Assembly: GCA_018402565.1 (NCBI GenBank) | Contig: JAGYIQ010000006.1 | Span: forward strand, 310,001 to 374,000 | Length of the DNA: 64,000 nucleotides | Direction of reading: 5' to 3' | Source of the DNA: Pirellulaceae bacterium | GTDB lineage: Bacteria > Planctomycetota > Planctomycetia > Pirellulales > Pirellulaceae | Part shown: positions 18,320 through 26,962 of the stretch, in pieces | Position numbering within the stretch: the first letter of the stretch is position 1 | Layout of the letters: each line of letters opens with the position of its first letter | Translations under genes and position numbers: made by a program | The notes under the pieces: generated by a model | Database searches by the model: none | What the model was told of the DNA's origin: nothing | Seen by the model: the letters and a program-made list of their open reading frames with translations, nothing else

Positions 18320-18341
18320 GGGCGATCGGCCGAGACTCGGG

Positions 18342-19079
18342 CTATTGTAACTCATCCTCGCGTTGGCGTGTGAGCGAATCGGGCTGGCTGTGCGGCCGCG
18401 GCACCTGCTGGGGCGGTGGCAACGTCCCGAGCAACTGACCCCCGTGGGCGGTGTCGAAGCGATCTTCGAAGTACACGATCTGGAAGTCGCGGAAGCGGAA
18501 CAGGTACGAGATGGGCATGGGTGGTGGCGGTGGCAGATGGGCCGGATACCCGCGTGGCCGCAGGTGGGAATGACCGACCGCCAGCACATCGTCACCTTGC
18601 GTGAAGAATTGGTAGTGTGGCATGGGATTGTGGTCCGGTGGGCTCTCGATCACCGAGAAAAAACGCCGGAACAAGCGTTCTCCTTCTTGTATTCCGCGGT
18701 AGGTGCCAGCGAACGGTAGTCCAGCGGATTCGCCCCAGACAACAAAGTGGGCGTCCGCGGCCACGAGATGTTGGGCGTGTTGCAGGGTTTCGGCCTCGTG
18801 GCGGTACATGATGGCCACAAATGCTTGGGCAATTTCCACGGTCGTCCGCAGCAGGTCGACGGGAGCGACCGGTTCGGACTCGGTCGACAGGACTTTGGCC
18901 AGGATGGCAATAGAATTGAGTGCAATCGGGTCGCCATTCTCGGCTTTGGCCACCCAGCGGACGGAAAAATCGGTGGCCTTGGCCAGGTCTTGCTGGGTCC
19001 AGCCACGCTGTTTGCGTAGATCCTTGATTTTCTCGCCGTTGATCGCTGCCGAACGGGAGGTCCGCTTCTTCGAATCCAA
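18342..19079 (-). CDS. XRE-family regulator fused to an NTF2/SnoaL-like domain
   Basis: 245 residues. Residues ~13-70 are a helix-turn-helix of the XRE type (GEKIKDLRKQRGWTQQDLAK, then WVAKAENGDPIALNSIAILAKVL). Residues ~85-215 resemble the NTF2/SnoaL (ketosteroid isomerase-like) fold: an amphipathic helix, a WGESAGLPFAGTYRGIQEGE block and alternating strands ending in FRFRDFQIVYFEDRFD. The C-terminal ~30 residues are Pro/Gln/Arg-rich. A DNA-binding module joined to a small-molecule pocket suggests a ligand-responsive repressor, but no ligand is known. It is divergent from the zinc-ribbon/TerB-like gene across ~360 bp. Confidence 0.75.
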   Translation of the reverse strand: MDSKKRTSRSAAINGEKIKDLRKQRGWTQQDLAKATDFSVRWVAKAENGDPIALNSIAILAKVLSTESEPVAPVDLLRTTVEIAQAFVAIMYRHEAETLQHAQHLVAADAHFVVWGESAGLPFAGTYRGIQEGERLFRRFFSVIESPPDHNPMPHYQFFTQGDDVLAVGHSHLRPRGYPAHLPPPPPMPISYLFRFRDFQIVYFEDRFDTAHGGQLLGTLPPPQQVPRPHSQPDSLTRQREDELQ

Positions 19080-19435
19080 AATCTGCTCCTCAATTGCTGC
19101 TGTTATTCAAGTTGCTAGTCGCACGAGCCTGTCCTCTGCATTTGTCTATTTCCCAACCGCCCCCGCCTTGCGTCAAGAAATCGCCAGGAATTTACGGAAA
19201 TCACAGATTTGGTCAACCCGCCCATAAAATCGACGCATTCTCCATGGGGACCGTGAAGGGGACGGGGGGGCGGTTCGTGATTCGACCGTCGTCCTCGTTT
19301 GTGCCACTTTCTTAACTGCTCCTGGCGTTCTGGCTTTTGGCCGCGGGAGCGGTTAATATCGGATTGCCAATTGTGCTGGCGTTAGGGGCTCATTTTACGG
19401 GTATTTCTGTTTGGATTAGAATCAGGAGTTTGATG
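19080..19435. other. Divergent intergenic region
   Basis: About 356 bp between the divergent XRE regulator and zinc-ribbon/TerB-like genes, so both promoters should be here. A GGGGACCGTGAAGGGGACGG stretch occurs near 19247. I could not identify a clear operator or promoter. Confidence 0.3.
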
Positions 19436-20113
19436 ATGAGTCATTCGAGCGGTCAGATCGGGGATGTCTACACTTGCCCCTACTGCAATAACCGTCCGCT
19501 GGAGGCGGTAGCGACCGCGCCTTACGTGCGGGGATTTGTTGTAGTCATGTTGTTCGGTTCAAAGTCATTTATCGGTTGTGTGCCCTGCGTCCGGAGTCGT
19601 GTCCTGGGAGAGGCGGGGTGGTCGATGTTGTTGGGGTGGTTCAGCCCCAAGTCACTGATCATCAATCCGTTTTTGATCGCTTACAACCTCTTCCGAGGAG
19701 TCTTGGTTGGAGCGAACCCGAGCAGCGTGGGTAAAAAGCTACGAGCGCTGGGTTTGCCGGACCAGCCGAGCTTTGTCAATGTTCAAGCCGTTGGCGTGGC
19801 CTTGGCCGCTTCAATGATTTTGGCCGATGGCGAGGTGACCGAGGAAGAAATCGCCACCGCTGAAAAGGCGGGGGATGGCGTGTTCGAAGGATTTGATGAA
19901 GCGGGTCTGCGGATGATCTTGCAACACGGCAAAGACATTCCACCGGCTGAGGACTTGGCCGCCATGCTGCGGAATGTGTTGGACAACGAGGGCAAATCCA
20001 AGGTCATGGTCTTTCTATCCGAAATCGCCATGGCCGACGGCAATGTCTCTCAGGAAGAACGCGATATGCTGCAACGAATTGCTGGGGCGTTAGGGGTCCA
20101 AGCCGCCGCCTAG
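19436..20113 (+). CDS. Zinc-ribbon protein with hydrophobic segment and TerB-like domain
   Basis: 225 residues from the ATG at 19436; AGGAG lies seven bases upstream, and an adjacent ATG at 19433 is equally in frame. The N-terminus carries two CxxC knuckles (CPYCNN and CVPCVR), then a hydrophobic segment (WSMLLGWFSPKSLIINPFLI) that may be membrane-associated. The second half is a helical TerB-type repeat with the acidic signatures MILADGEVTEEE and IAMADGNVSQEE. TerB folds are found in tellurite/stress proteins and in membrane-linked scaffolds. The exact role is unknown. It converges on the sigma-factor gene. Confidence 0.7.
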   Translation: MSHSSGQIGDVYTCPYCNNRPLEAVATAPYVRGFVVVMLFGSKSFIGCVPCVRSRVLGEAGWSMLLGWFSPKSLIINPFLIAYNLFRGVLVGANPSSVGKKLRALGLPDQPSFVNVQAVGVALAASMILADGEVTEEEIATAEKAGDGVFEGFDEAGLRMILQHGKDIPPAEDLAAMLRNVLDNEGKSKVMVFLSEIAMADGNVSQEERDMLQRIAGALGVQAAA

Positions 20114-20190
20114 TGCTCTGGGGACGGGGAGATCAGACGCTGGGAGTCGATTTGTTTCGCGACCTCCTTCCGATCTCGTTTCATCCGCAC

Positions 20191-20811
20191 TCAAGTGGTT
20201 TCGATTGCGGCCAAGACTTGGGGGAGGATCACGCCGTTGACTTTGCGGTCGATGGTCCGCGAGGGGCGTTCCAATCGCGCCGCAATCTCGCGGTTGGACA
20301 GTTCCAACAGTTTCAGGTCGAAGATCTCGCGTTCGAGCGGTGGCAGTCCACCGCGGATACGCTGCAACAGGTCTTCCCACTCCACCAGGGCTTGTTGATC
20401 TAGCGGGTCGACGGCCAGTTCCGCGAAGTCGCGAGCGGTCTCGTCGCCATCGGCCAGCACCGAGTCCCCGCGGACTTGATCGTCGCGTCTCTTTTGCGCG
20501 CGTTGGCTGCGGAGCTGTTTCCGGGAGGTGGCCAGGACCAGCCGAACGAGGAGTGGCCAGAGCGTCTCGCGGTCCGAGACTTGGGGGAACCGTCCGGACC
20601 GGACCCCCTGCAGGAAGGCGTGCATGCCCTCCAGAGCGGCGTCCTCGCCATCGGAAACTCGCAGCTTCCGGGGGACGCGGGACTGGCTGAGGGCAATCAG
20701 GCGAGCAAAGTACCGCTCGAAGAGGGCCTGGCCAGCGTCTTCGTCCCCCGACCGAGCGGCCGCCAGCCAATAGGTGACCGAGTGGGTCGAGGGATCTCCG
20801 TCGGAAAGCAT
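20191..20811 (-). CDS. ECF-like RNA polymerase sigma factor
   Basis: 206 residues from the ATG at 20811; upstream in-frame codons exist but look non-coding. Region 2 is recognisable from YWLAAARSGDEDAGQALFERYFARLIALS and the following basic helix. Region 4 runs LPPLEREIFDLKLLELSNRE followed by IAARLERPSRTIDRKVNGV. This matches the planctomycete ECF-like families often encoded near Ser/Thr kinases, although none is adjacent here. No anti-sigma gene is next to it. Confidence 0.85.
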   Translation of the reverse strand: MLSDGDPSTHSVTYWLAAARSGDEDAGQALFERYFARLIALSQSRVPRKLRVSDGEDAALEGMHAFLQGVRSGRFPQVSDRETLWPLLVRLVLATSRKQLRSQRAQKRRDDQVRGDSVLADGDETARDFAELAVDPLDQQALVEWEDLLQRIRGGLPPLEREIFDLKLLELSNREIAARLERPSRTIDRKVNGVILPQVLAAIETT

Positions 20812-21604
20812 ATCTGCTTCTTTGCTTCTGGGCCTGGGCTGTGCTCCTGATAAAGAGGGCCAACCCGTGAGCCGGTTGTCTATTGGCAGCGGATTGTGCC
20901 TGGTGCCGAACGAGTCTGTCCCATTTAGGGAAAAAGCCTGGTCATGTCTGCCACCAGTCGTCATTGGGTCGACGCCTAGCAGACGGAGCGGCCAAACGGG
21001 TGCCGCTTACCAGTATAGATACCCGGCGGGCGGCATGTAAACACGCTGCCTGGCTCCGCCGGTCTAGCACCAAACAAAATGGATTTCCAAAAACGCGGTG
21101 CGTTGTCAATTGTCGGCAGACCTTCAAGATTGCCCGGCCTTCCCAGCCGCCAAACTCTACCGGGTTTACCCCTAAGCTACGATCCTATTTCAATCATTGG
21201 TGCTGGGGATTTGGCCAAGGAACACCGATTTCTAAGCCTGGCTGGGATAGTGCAAGCTGTCTGAGCCAGGGAATGCGGGGCAGGGATTTCGTTCAACGAT
21301 CCGGAAGGGAAAAAACGAGTTTTAGTACGACTCGGACCGGGGTTGAACAGTCATGACCAGTCGCACTGATTCGTGCGATCCAACGACATGGGCCAACTTG
21401 AATGGTGACACGACACGGGACGCCTCATCCCGGGTTATGTGATCCTTCAGGCATGGTAAAAAGCCGGGCCCGGCAAAAGTAGCTCAAGAAGTCAGTTGTA
21501 GTTTGAGAAGCGTGGGTTCTTAAACGATTCTGATCTGGCAGGGTTACCCCCAAGACGGTCGATGGATCAAAGTTCAGGGCACTGGGAAAGGGAGACGAGT
21601 CTCA
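20812..21604. other. Intergenic region upstream of the Cys-rich secreted protein
   Basis: About 790 bp between divergent genes. Short frames exist in all phases, but none has recognisable protein character. The last ~100 bp should hold the promoter of the cysteine-rich gene; the best -35/-10 candidate (TTGTAG, 18 bp, TTAAAC) is weak. Confidence 0.35.
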
Positions 21605-22234
21605 ATGAAAATCAAGTCTACATTGTTGGTGGTTGCCACGTCTTTGGTGTTCTGTAGCCAAAGCTTTGCTGGCGACCTGTTGGATCGCATGTTGGGCATG
21701 GGCGGAGCCGGTTGCGCTCCGTCGTGCTGCGAAGCACCCGCCGCCGGTCCTGGTTGTGGCAGCGACGCTGCTATGGCCAGCGCTTGCTCGGATCCGTGTG
21801 CTCGGCCTCGTTTGGTCGACTTCCGCTTCCGCATCAACTGGGCCGCCATCCCTCGTCCGAACCTGTTCAATCGCGGTTGCGGTACAGGTTGTGACACGGG
21901 CTGCGACACCGGTTGCGCCCCGGCTGCTCCTTCGTGTGGCACCAACGGACCGATCGCTGCTGCTCCGGCTTGCGGCGTGAATGAAGTTGCCGCTGCTCCA
22001 AGCTGCGGTGCTGACGCTGCCGACTGCGGTTGTGCCGCTGATCCGTGCTGCCGTCCTTCGCTGAACCTGTTGGGTCGCTTGGGCAACCTGCGTGCTCGCA
22101 TCGCCGCTCGTCCTCGCCTGTTGGGCGGTTGCTGCGACAGCGGCATCTCGTCCTGCTGCGAATCGGCTGCTCCAGCTTGCGGTACGGACGCCCCAATGGC
22201 TGCTCCGATCCAACCGACTCCGGCTGCTCACTAA
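21605..22234 (+). CDS. Cysteine-rich secreted protein, unknown function
   Basis: 209 residues. A clear signal peptide (MKIKSTLLVVATSLVFCSQSFA) is followed by a mature chain with 22 cysteines, many in CC or GC-D-T-GC-type clusters, separated by Ala/Pro/Gly-rich linkers. Two Arg-rich hydrophobic blocks (RPRLVDFRFRINWAAIPRP and LLGRLGNLRARIAARPRLLG) interrupt the Cys-rich parts. A good ribosome-binding site (AGGGAGA) and a strong terminator suggest a well-expressed monocistronic gene. Planctomycete cell walls have been reported as cysteine-rich protein layers, so an envelope structural role is plausible. That is inference; I recognise no named family. Confidence 0.78.
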   Translation: MKIKSTLLVVATSLVFCSQSFAGDLLDRMLGMGGAGCAPSCCEAPAAGPGCGSDAAMASACSDPCARPRLVDFRFRINWAAIPRPNLFNRGCGTGCDTGCDTGCAPAAPSCGTNGPIAAAPACGVNEVAAAPSCGADAADCGCAADPCCRPSLNLLGRLGNLRARIAARPRLLGGCCDSGISSCCESAAPACGTDAPMAAPIQPTPAAH

Positions 22235-22293
22235 ATTGCTCCTGCATCCGGGCTGGATGTTGAGCGACAGAGCGATCGAAGCATAAAACGAAG

Positions 22294-22326
22294 GCCCGCG
22301 TGAGATAATCACGTGGGCTTTTTTTT
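22294..22326 (+). terminator. Intrinsic terminator after the Cys-rich protein gene
   Basis: A 10-bp stem GCCCGCGTGA/TCACGTGGGC (one G-T pair) with a GATAA loop is followed by eight T residues, 60 bp after the stop codon. Confidence 0.92.
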
Positions 22327-22434
22327 GTTTGACCTGCATGCGAACAAGGCGAGTCTTGGTATTTCACCACGCCCTTGACGCATTCCGCTACGAATATGGC
22401 CAAGCGTGAACAAGGGCAACGAAACGCTTGACGC

Positions 22435-22557
22435 CTTGTTGATTTTTCCGTAGCGGAATGCGTCAAGCATTTCGATTGACGGGAAAACGACGTATTTTCG
22501 CCGGATTTCATCGAATCGGGCGACAATTTCGCGTGAGAGTCTGGAAAAATCAACAAG
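22435..22557 (-). mobile_element. Element B (MITE-like), copy 2, inside the tandem array
   Basis: Perfect 15-bp terminal inverted repeats CTTGTTGATTTTTCC/GGAAAAATCAACAAG, 123 bp, inverted relative to the copy at 11976. Its internal stem-loop is AATGC-TTGAC-GCATT, a compensatory change relative to AACGC/GCGTT in copy 1. Confidence 0.88.
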
Positions 22558-22674
22558 CTCCTGACGCGTTCCGCGACGAATCAGGCCAAGCGTTAACAAA
22601 GGTAACGAAACGCTTGATGCATTCCGCGAAGAATCAGGGCCAGGCGTTAACAAGGGTAACGAAACGCTTGACGC

Positions 22675-22798
22675 CTTGTTGATTTTTCCGTAGCGGAATG
22701 CGTCAAGCATTTCGATTGACGGGAAAACGACGTATTTTCGCCGGATTTCATCGAATCGGGTCGACAATTTCGCGTGAGAGTCTGGAAAATTCAACAAG
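22675..22798 (-). mobile_element. Element B (MITE-like), copy 3, inside the tandem array
   Basis: Nearly identical to 22435-22557, including its flanks, with one inserted base and one substitution in the right terminal repeat (GGAAAATTCAACAAG). It probably arose by duplication of a 240-bp block and not by a separate insertion. Confidence 0.88.
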
Positions 22799-23416
22799 CC
22801 CCTGACGCGTTCCGCGACGAATCAGGCCAAGCGTTAACAAAGGTAACGAAACGCTTGATGCATTCCGCGAAGAATAGGGCCAGGCGTGAACAAGGGCAAC
22901 GAAACGCTTGACGCGTTCCGCTACGAATAGGGCCAAGCGTTAACAAAGGTAACGAAACGCTTGATGCATTCCGCGACGAATCAGGCCAGGCGTGAACAAG
23001 GGCAACGAAACGCTTGACGCGTTCCGCTACGAATCAGGCCAAGCGTGAACAAGCGTAACGAAACGCTTGACGCGTTCCGCTACGAATCAGGCCAAGCGTT
23101 AACAAGGGTAACGAAACGCTTGACGCATTCCGCGACAGAATCGGCGACCACGCGTGAACAAGGGTAACGACAAGCTTGACGCGTTCCGCTACGAATCAGG
23201 CCATGCGTGAACAAGGGTAACGAAACGCTTGACGCGTTCCGCTACGAATCAGGCCAGGCGTTAACAAGGGTAACGAAACGCTTGATGCGTTCGGCGACGA
23301 ATCAGGCCATAGCGTGAACAAGGGTAACGAAACGCTTGACGCGTTCCGCTACGAATCAGGCCATGCGTGAACAAGCGTAACGAAACGCGGAGTGCGATAC
23401 GGCTTTACGTTGCAGG

Positions 23417-25513
23417 TCACACGAAGCGGTCGACCAAGCGCGGGTCCAAGGGGATGGGGTCGACTTCGATGTCGGCGATCAAGTCCTGATGTAACCGCGA
23501 TTCCGGGTCCATGATCTTTTGGCCGATCTCCGCCCACAAACGCTGCAGGGCCGGGGTCGGCGCCGCGCCGCGGGCTACGAGCGAAGCTTCTCGGTCCAGA
23601 GCTTCCGCCACCATCAGGTACTCGGGGTGCGGTTCGTCCAACGACAGGACGTAGACTAGTGACGCCAACGAGTGGCACAGCTTGTCGAACACGCCGCCCT
23701 CGTCGCCCAATAAGTAGCTCTGGTCCATGAACGACTTCTGGTACCGTGCGATAATCAGCAGGATCTCGCGGCCCAGGACTCGGTTCCGCGACAGAGCGCG
23801 GCGGGCATACTTGAGCTTTTCGGGGAACGGGTGACGCACGCCGGCCAGCGACCCGACCCAGGGATTCAGCGACCCCAGGACTCGGGTGGCAATGAACCAG
23901 CCGAACTTGGCCTTGGCCCCCAGTCCCGCTTGGCCGTTGACTTCCGCCAAGCCGATCGGCTCCAGGTACTGGGTGCGGATCATACGAGTCATGGCGTTGG
24001 GGGCACCGACATCCGCCAGCACCGGGTTGGGTCCTTCGTACACGGTGCAGATCGTGAACTCGTGCATGTTCTCGCCGACGTAGTTGGCGATCAGCCCCGC
24101 GGCTTCCGGTTCGTGCAGCTCCCGTTGCTGCTCGCGGACCGTAGCGCGGCGTTCGTCCTTATGAACCGAGCGTCCACCGATGATTTGATAGGTTCGCAAG
24201 GCCGCTTGCAGCAGGGCCTTGGTGGAGTAGACCTTGGCCACCATCCCCTGCGTCTCGTCCCGCACGCCACTGGCCCCCAGACGGAAGCACAGGTCGCCCA
24301 ACGAGCGACTGGCCAAACCCTGGCAGACGGCTTGGCCCATCCAGGCTTGGATCCGCGGCGACGAGCCGATCGGTTTCCCAAAAGTATTGCGGAAGTGCAC
24401 CCATCCGCCCGCTCGGTATCGCTTTTGGAGCCCGTTGTCGCTGACCGGATCATTCGGGTCCAGAATCAGTTGGGCCAGCAGCTTGAAGGTCTTCGCGGCG
24501 CTGTTGACGCAGATACCGCCGCGGCCCTTCGCCAAGGAACTGAAGGCTTGAGCCAGGCCCTTGCCACGTGGCCCGAGTAGCTGCGAGGCCGGGACACGAT
24601 GTTCTTGCAGACGAAACCTCGCGTTCCACAAGTAATCGAACGCGGTCAGGCGGTTTCGCACCATTTTGAACGTCAGGGAGTCGGCCGGCGGTACTTCGAA
24701 GATCAGCATCCCGGAGTCGCGTCCCTTGGCCAGGTTCTCGCCCTCGAGTTTCAATACCAAGATGCACACGCCGCCGTATATCACATTGGTGATCGGCCAC
24801 TTCACACCCGAGATCACGTATTCGTCGCCCTCGCGCCGGGCGGTCAAGGACAGCTTCGACGGGTCGGCTCCCACGCCGGGTTCGGTCAGCGCGAACGACC
24901 CCAACAATTCGCCACGAGCCATTTTCGGCAAATAGTAGTTCTTTTGCTCTTCGGTGCCAAAATCCAAAATCGGGACGGCCGGGCCGAGAAAGTTATGGAC
25001 TTCGAACATCACCGCCATGTCGGGGTGGATAAACGTCAACGCCCGCAGCAGTGGCCCCAGGTCACCTAACTTGGCACCGCTGCCTCCGTACTGTTGCGGG
25101 ATGGCCAAGCCGAAAAAGCCCAGTTTGGCCAGGCCGCTCAGGGTGTCGTCGTGAAACAGCATCCGCTGGTGATCCAGCAGCGTGCCGGCCCGCTTCCGCT
25201 GCAGGAGGAACTCCAGCGACCTGGCCATGGTCTCGGCCACCTGCGGACTGGGAGAGAACCGCCCGGCATCAAAATCGGCCGCGGAAGCCGAGCCGAACAA
25301 AGACGTCAGGGTCGGGGCCTCGCCTGAGAACTGGTGCTCGGCGCTGCGGTCGGCCTCGTCGAGGGTCGCCAGCGACGCGACTTCGGCGGCGGAGCGACCG
25401 GCCTGCTTCAGAATCAGCGCTACGACGTCCACCGAGGCCCCCTGGTCGGAGGACGAATCGGCCGCAGCGGCGGGGCCCACGGCGGGTTGGTCTTCGAGTT
25501 GAGATGGGGACAT
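23417..25513 (-). CDS. FadE-type acyl-CoA dehydrogenase
   Basis: 698 residues from the ATG at 25513 (MSPSQLEDQPAVG); earlier in-frame starts at 25582 and 25723 look non-coding. FAD-dependent alpha,beta-dehydrogenation of acyl-CoA, the first step of beta-oxidation, is expected. Core blocks are FFGLAIPQQYGGSGAKLGDLG, GSFALTEPGVGADPSKLS, VISGVKWPITNVIYGGVC and IIGGRSVHKDERR. The active-site-region motif ICTVYEGPNPVLADVG matches the YEG position of the catalytic Glu. A ~200-residue C-terminal extension is as in E. coli FadE-like enzymes. The N-terminal ~60 residues are low complexity. Its 3' end abuts the 53-bp array. Confidence 0.87.
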   Translation of the reverse strand: MSPSQLEDQPAVGPAAAADSSSDQGASVDVVALILKQAGRSAAEVASLATLDEADRSAEHQFSGEAPTLTSLFGSASAADFDAGRFSPSPQVAETMARSLEFLLQRKRAGTLLDHQRMLFHDDTLSGLAKLGFFGLAIPQQYGGSGAKLGDLGPLLRALTFIHPDMAVMFEVHNFLGPAVPILDFGTEEQKNYYLPKMARGELLGSFALTEPGVGADPSKLSLTARREGDEYVISGVKWPITNVIYGGVCILVLKLEGENLAKGRDSGMLIFEVPPADSLTFKMVRNRLTAFDYLWNARFRLQEHRVPASQLLGPRGKGLAQAFSSLAKGRGGICVNSAAKTFKLLAQLILDPNDPVSDNGLQKRYRAGGWVHFRNTFGKPIGSSPRIQAWMGQAVCQGLASRSLGDLCFRLGASGVRDETQGMVAKVYSTKALLQAALRTYQIIGGRSVHKDERRATVREQQRELHEPEAAGLIANYVGENMHEFTICTVYEGPNPVLADVGAPNAMTRMIRTQYLEPIGLAEVNGQAGLGAKAKFGWFIATRVLGSLNPWVGSLAGVRHPFPEKLKYARRALSRNRVLGREILLIIARYQKSFMDQSYLLGDEGGVFDKLCHSLASLVYVLSLDEPHPEYLMVAEALDREASLVARGAAPTPALQRLWAEIGQKIMDPESRLHQDLIADIEVDPIPLDPRLVDRFV

Positions 25514-25756
25514 GGGGGTTCTCGACTGGGATAAGGGTGCTAAACTTGACGCTACAGCGGCCGGAGAGGGGCAGCCGTGATCCATTAAGGGACCCGCAGC
25601 GACTCCTCCAATGTAACGTTTCCGGCGATTTCGCCCAGTCCAAACGGCGACTGCGACGATTTGTCCGCAGGTCGTAATGTGGAGTGGTTCGGTTTGTGCC
25701 GTACGAAATCTGTTGCAATTCAATTGAAAGACTGGAATTTGGCGGGTTCCGGGCGG

Positions 25757-25762
25757 TATAAT
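25757..25762 (+). promoter_or_regulatory. Possible -10 box upstream of the DUF1559 gene
   Basis: A perfect TATAAT lies 178 bp before the start codon, in otherwise GC-rich sequence. No good -35 at 16-18 bp was found, so this is tentative. Confidence 0.35.
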
Positions 25763-25823
25763 TAAGGTAGTAACGAAGCGGGTGAGAGGGCTGGGACACG
25801 ATGGTCGGGTGAACCCGATCGCA

Positions 25824-25891
25824 GGGGCGATTGGGACTCCGGGGCGATTGGGCTTCCGGGGCGATTGGGCTTCCGGGGCGATTGGGGGTGG
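25824..25891 (+). repeat. 17-bp tandem repeat (4 units)
   Basis: Four units of GGGGCGATTGGGCTTCC; the first and last are diverged. They sit in the leader region of the DUF1559 gene. Confidence 0.85.
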
Positions 25892-25939
25892 CCAACGGGG
25901 CTCTGGGGCGCTTTTCGGCTGAAATGAGTTGGACGGCTA

Positions 25940-26941
25940 ATGAGAAACAAACACGGGTTTACTTTGGTTGAGCTGTTGGTGGTGATCGCCATCATCGGGG
26001 TCTTGATGGGCCTGCTCTTGCCCGCCGTCCAATACGCTCGCGAGGCGTCTCGGAATTCGGCCTGTCGCAACAATCTGAGACAGATTGGTTTGGCGACAAT
26101 GAACTTCGAGTCTGCGCAGAAGGCCTTCCCTCCGGCTCGGATCTATCAGAAGCAGATCGGCGTGCCGGGCCTGGATTGCGGCGGGACGGAGCCGTCCTGG
26201 ATGGTGCGGATCCTGCCCTACATCGAACAAGACAATTTCTTCAGCCAGTGGGACCTGTCGAAGCCGTATCGCGACCACGACCCCGCAACCACCGCGAATC
26301 CGATTCCATTGTACCTCTGCCCCACGCGTCACGGGGTCGATAATGCAACGGCGCCGCCTGTGGATATGAACGTGATTGTCCGTTTGCCCTGTGGCTGTCA
26401 TGGTCGCATCCAGATCACGGTGGTTGGTGGGGCCACGGGCGATTACGCCGGCAATCATGGCGATCCGACTCCTGGGGCCACGGGTGGACCTCGGGACTAT
26501 TATTACGGGGGCAACGGCAACGGCATCTTGATCTCTTCTCAGGCTCGCTGTGTGGACCGCAACGGTCAGCGAGTGCCCGGCTCGTGGGTGGATCGCGTGC
26601 GGATCAGCGATGTCCGCGACGGGCTGTCCAATACGTTTTTGGCGGGCGAGTTGCAAGTCCGTCCGCAAGACTTGAATCAGATCCCCTTCAACGGTCCACT
26701 TTATAATGGTGAAGACTTGGCGGCGTTCGCTCGCGTCGGCGGACCGGGTGTTCCACTGTCGCGGACGATCACCGAAGAGCCTGGCCCGATCTTGGGCTTT
26801 GGCAGCTGGCACCCGGGCCAGTGCAACTTTGTGTTCGGTGATGGTTCCGTACGAGCGATCGATTCGTTGATCGATACCGAGACGCTGGGGTTTCTCTGCA
26901 ATCGTGCCGACGGTCAAGTGATCGGTGAAGGTGCTTACTAA
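25940..26941 (+). CDS. DUF1559 (prepilin-like) protein
   Basis: 333 residues. It starts with a type IV prepilin-like leader, HGFTLVELLVVIAIIGVLMG, and the Phe-Thr-Leu-Val-Glu motif implies processing by a prepilin peptidase. LLPAVQYAREASRNSACRNN and LRQIGLATMNFESAQKAFPP follow, as is usual for planctomycete DUF1559. The C-terminus has the family H-x9-DG motif in SWHPGQCNFVFGDGSVRAID. Large numbers of such genes occur per planctomycete genome; they are thought to be surface or secretion pseudopilins, with function unproven. It is followed 21 bp later by a lipoprotein gene, its usual partner. Confidence 0.93.
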   Translation: MRNKHGFTLVELLVVIAIIGVLMGLLLPAVQYAREASRNSACRNNLRQIGLATMNFESAQKAFPPARIYQKQIGVPGLDCGGTEPSWMVRILPYIEQDNFFSQWDLSKPYRDHDPATTANPIPLYLCPTRHGVDNATAPPVDMNVIVRLPCGCHGRIQITVVGGATGDYAGNHGDPTPGATGGPRDYYYGGNGNGILISSQARCVDRNGQRVPGSWVDRVRISDVRDGLSNTFLAGELQVRPQDLNQIPFNGPLYNGEDLAAFARVGGPGVPLSRTITEEPGPILGFGSWHPGQCNFVFGDGSVRAIDSLIDTETLGFLCNRADGQVIGEGAY

Positions 26942-26962
26942 ACCAAGGGAAGAAGCTCAGGC

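Larger units (their letters stand above)
22374..23389 (+). repeat. 53-bp tandem array (about 15 units)
   Basis: The unit begins GAAACGCTTGACGCGTTCCG and continues CTACGAATCAGGCCAAGCGT then GAACAAGGGTAAC. About 15 units are present with scattered substitutions (GTTAAC/GTGAAC, CTACGA/CGACGA, GACGCG/GATGCA). Two units are interrupted by element B. A 240-bp block (one element B plus two units) is itself duplicated at about 22421-22660 and 22661-22900. The unit length is not a multiple of three, so open frames through it are not genes. Each unit can form an AACGC-TTGAC-GCGTT stem-loop. Confidence 0.92.

Noticed and set aside
22309..22936. Minus-strand frames through the 53-bp array
   Set aside because: The unit length is not divisible by three, translations are recycled repeat peptides, and the frames break at every indel.
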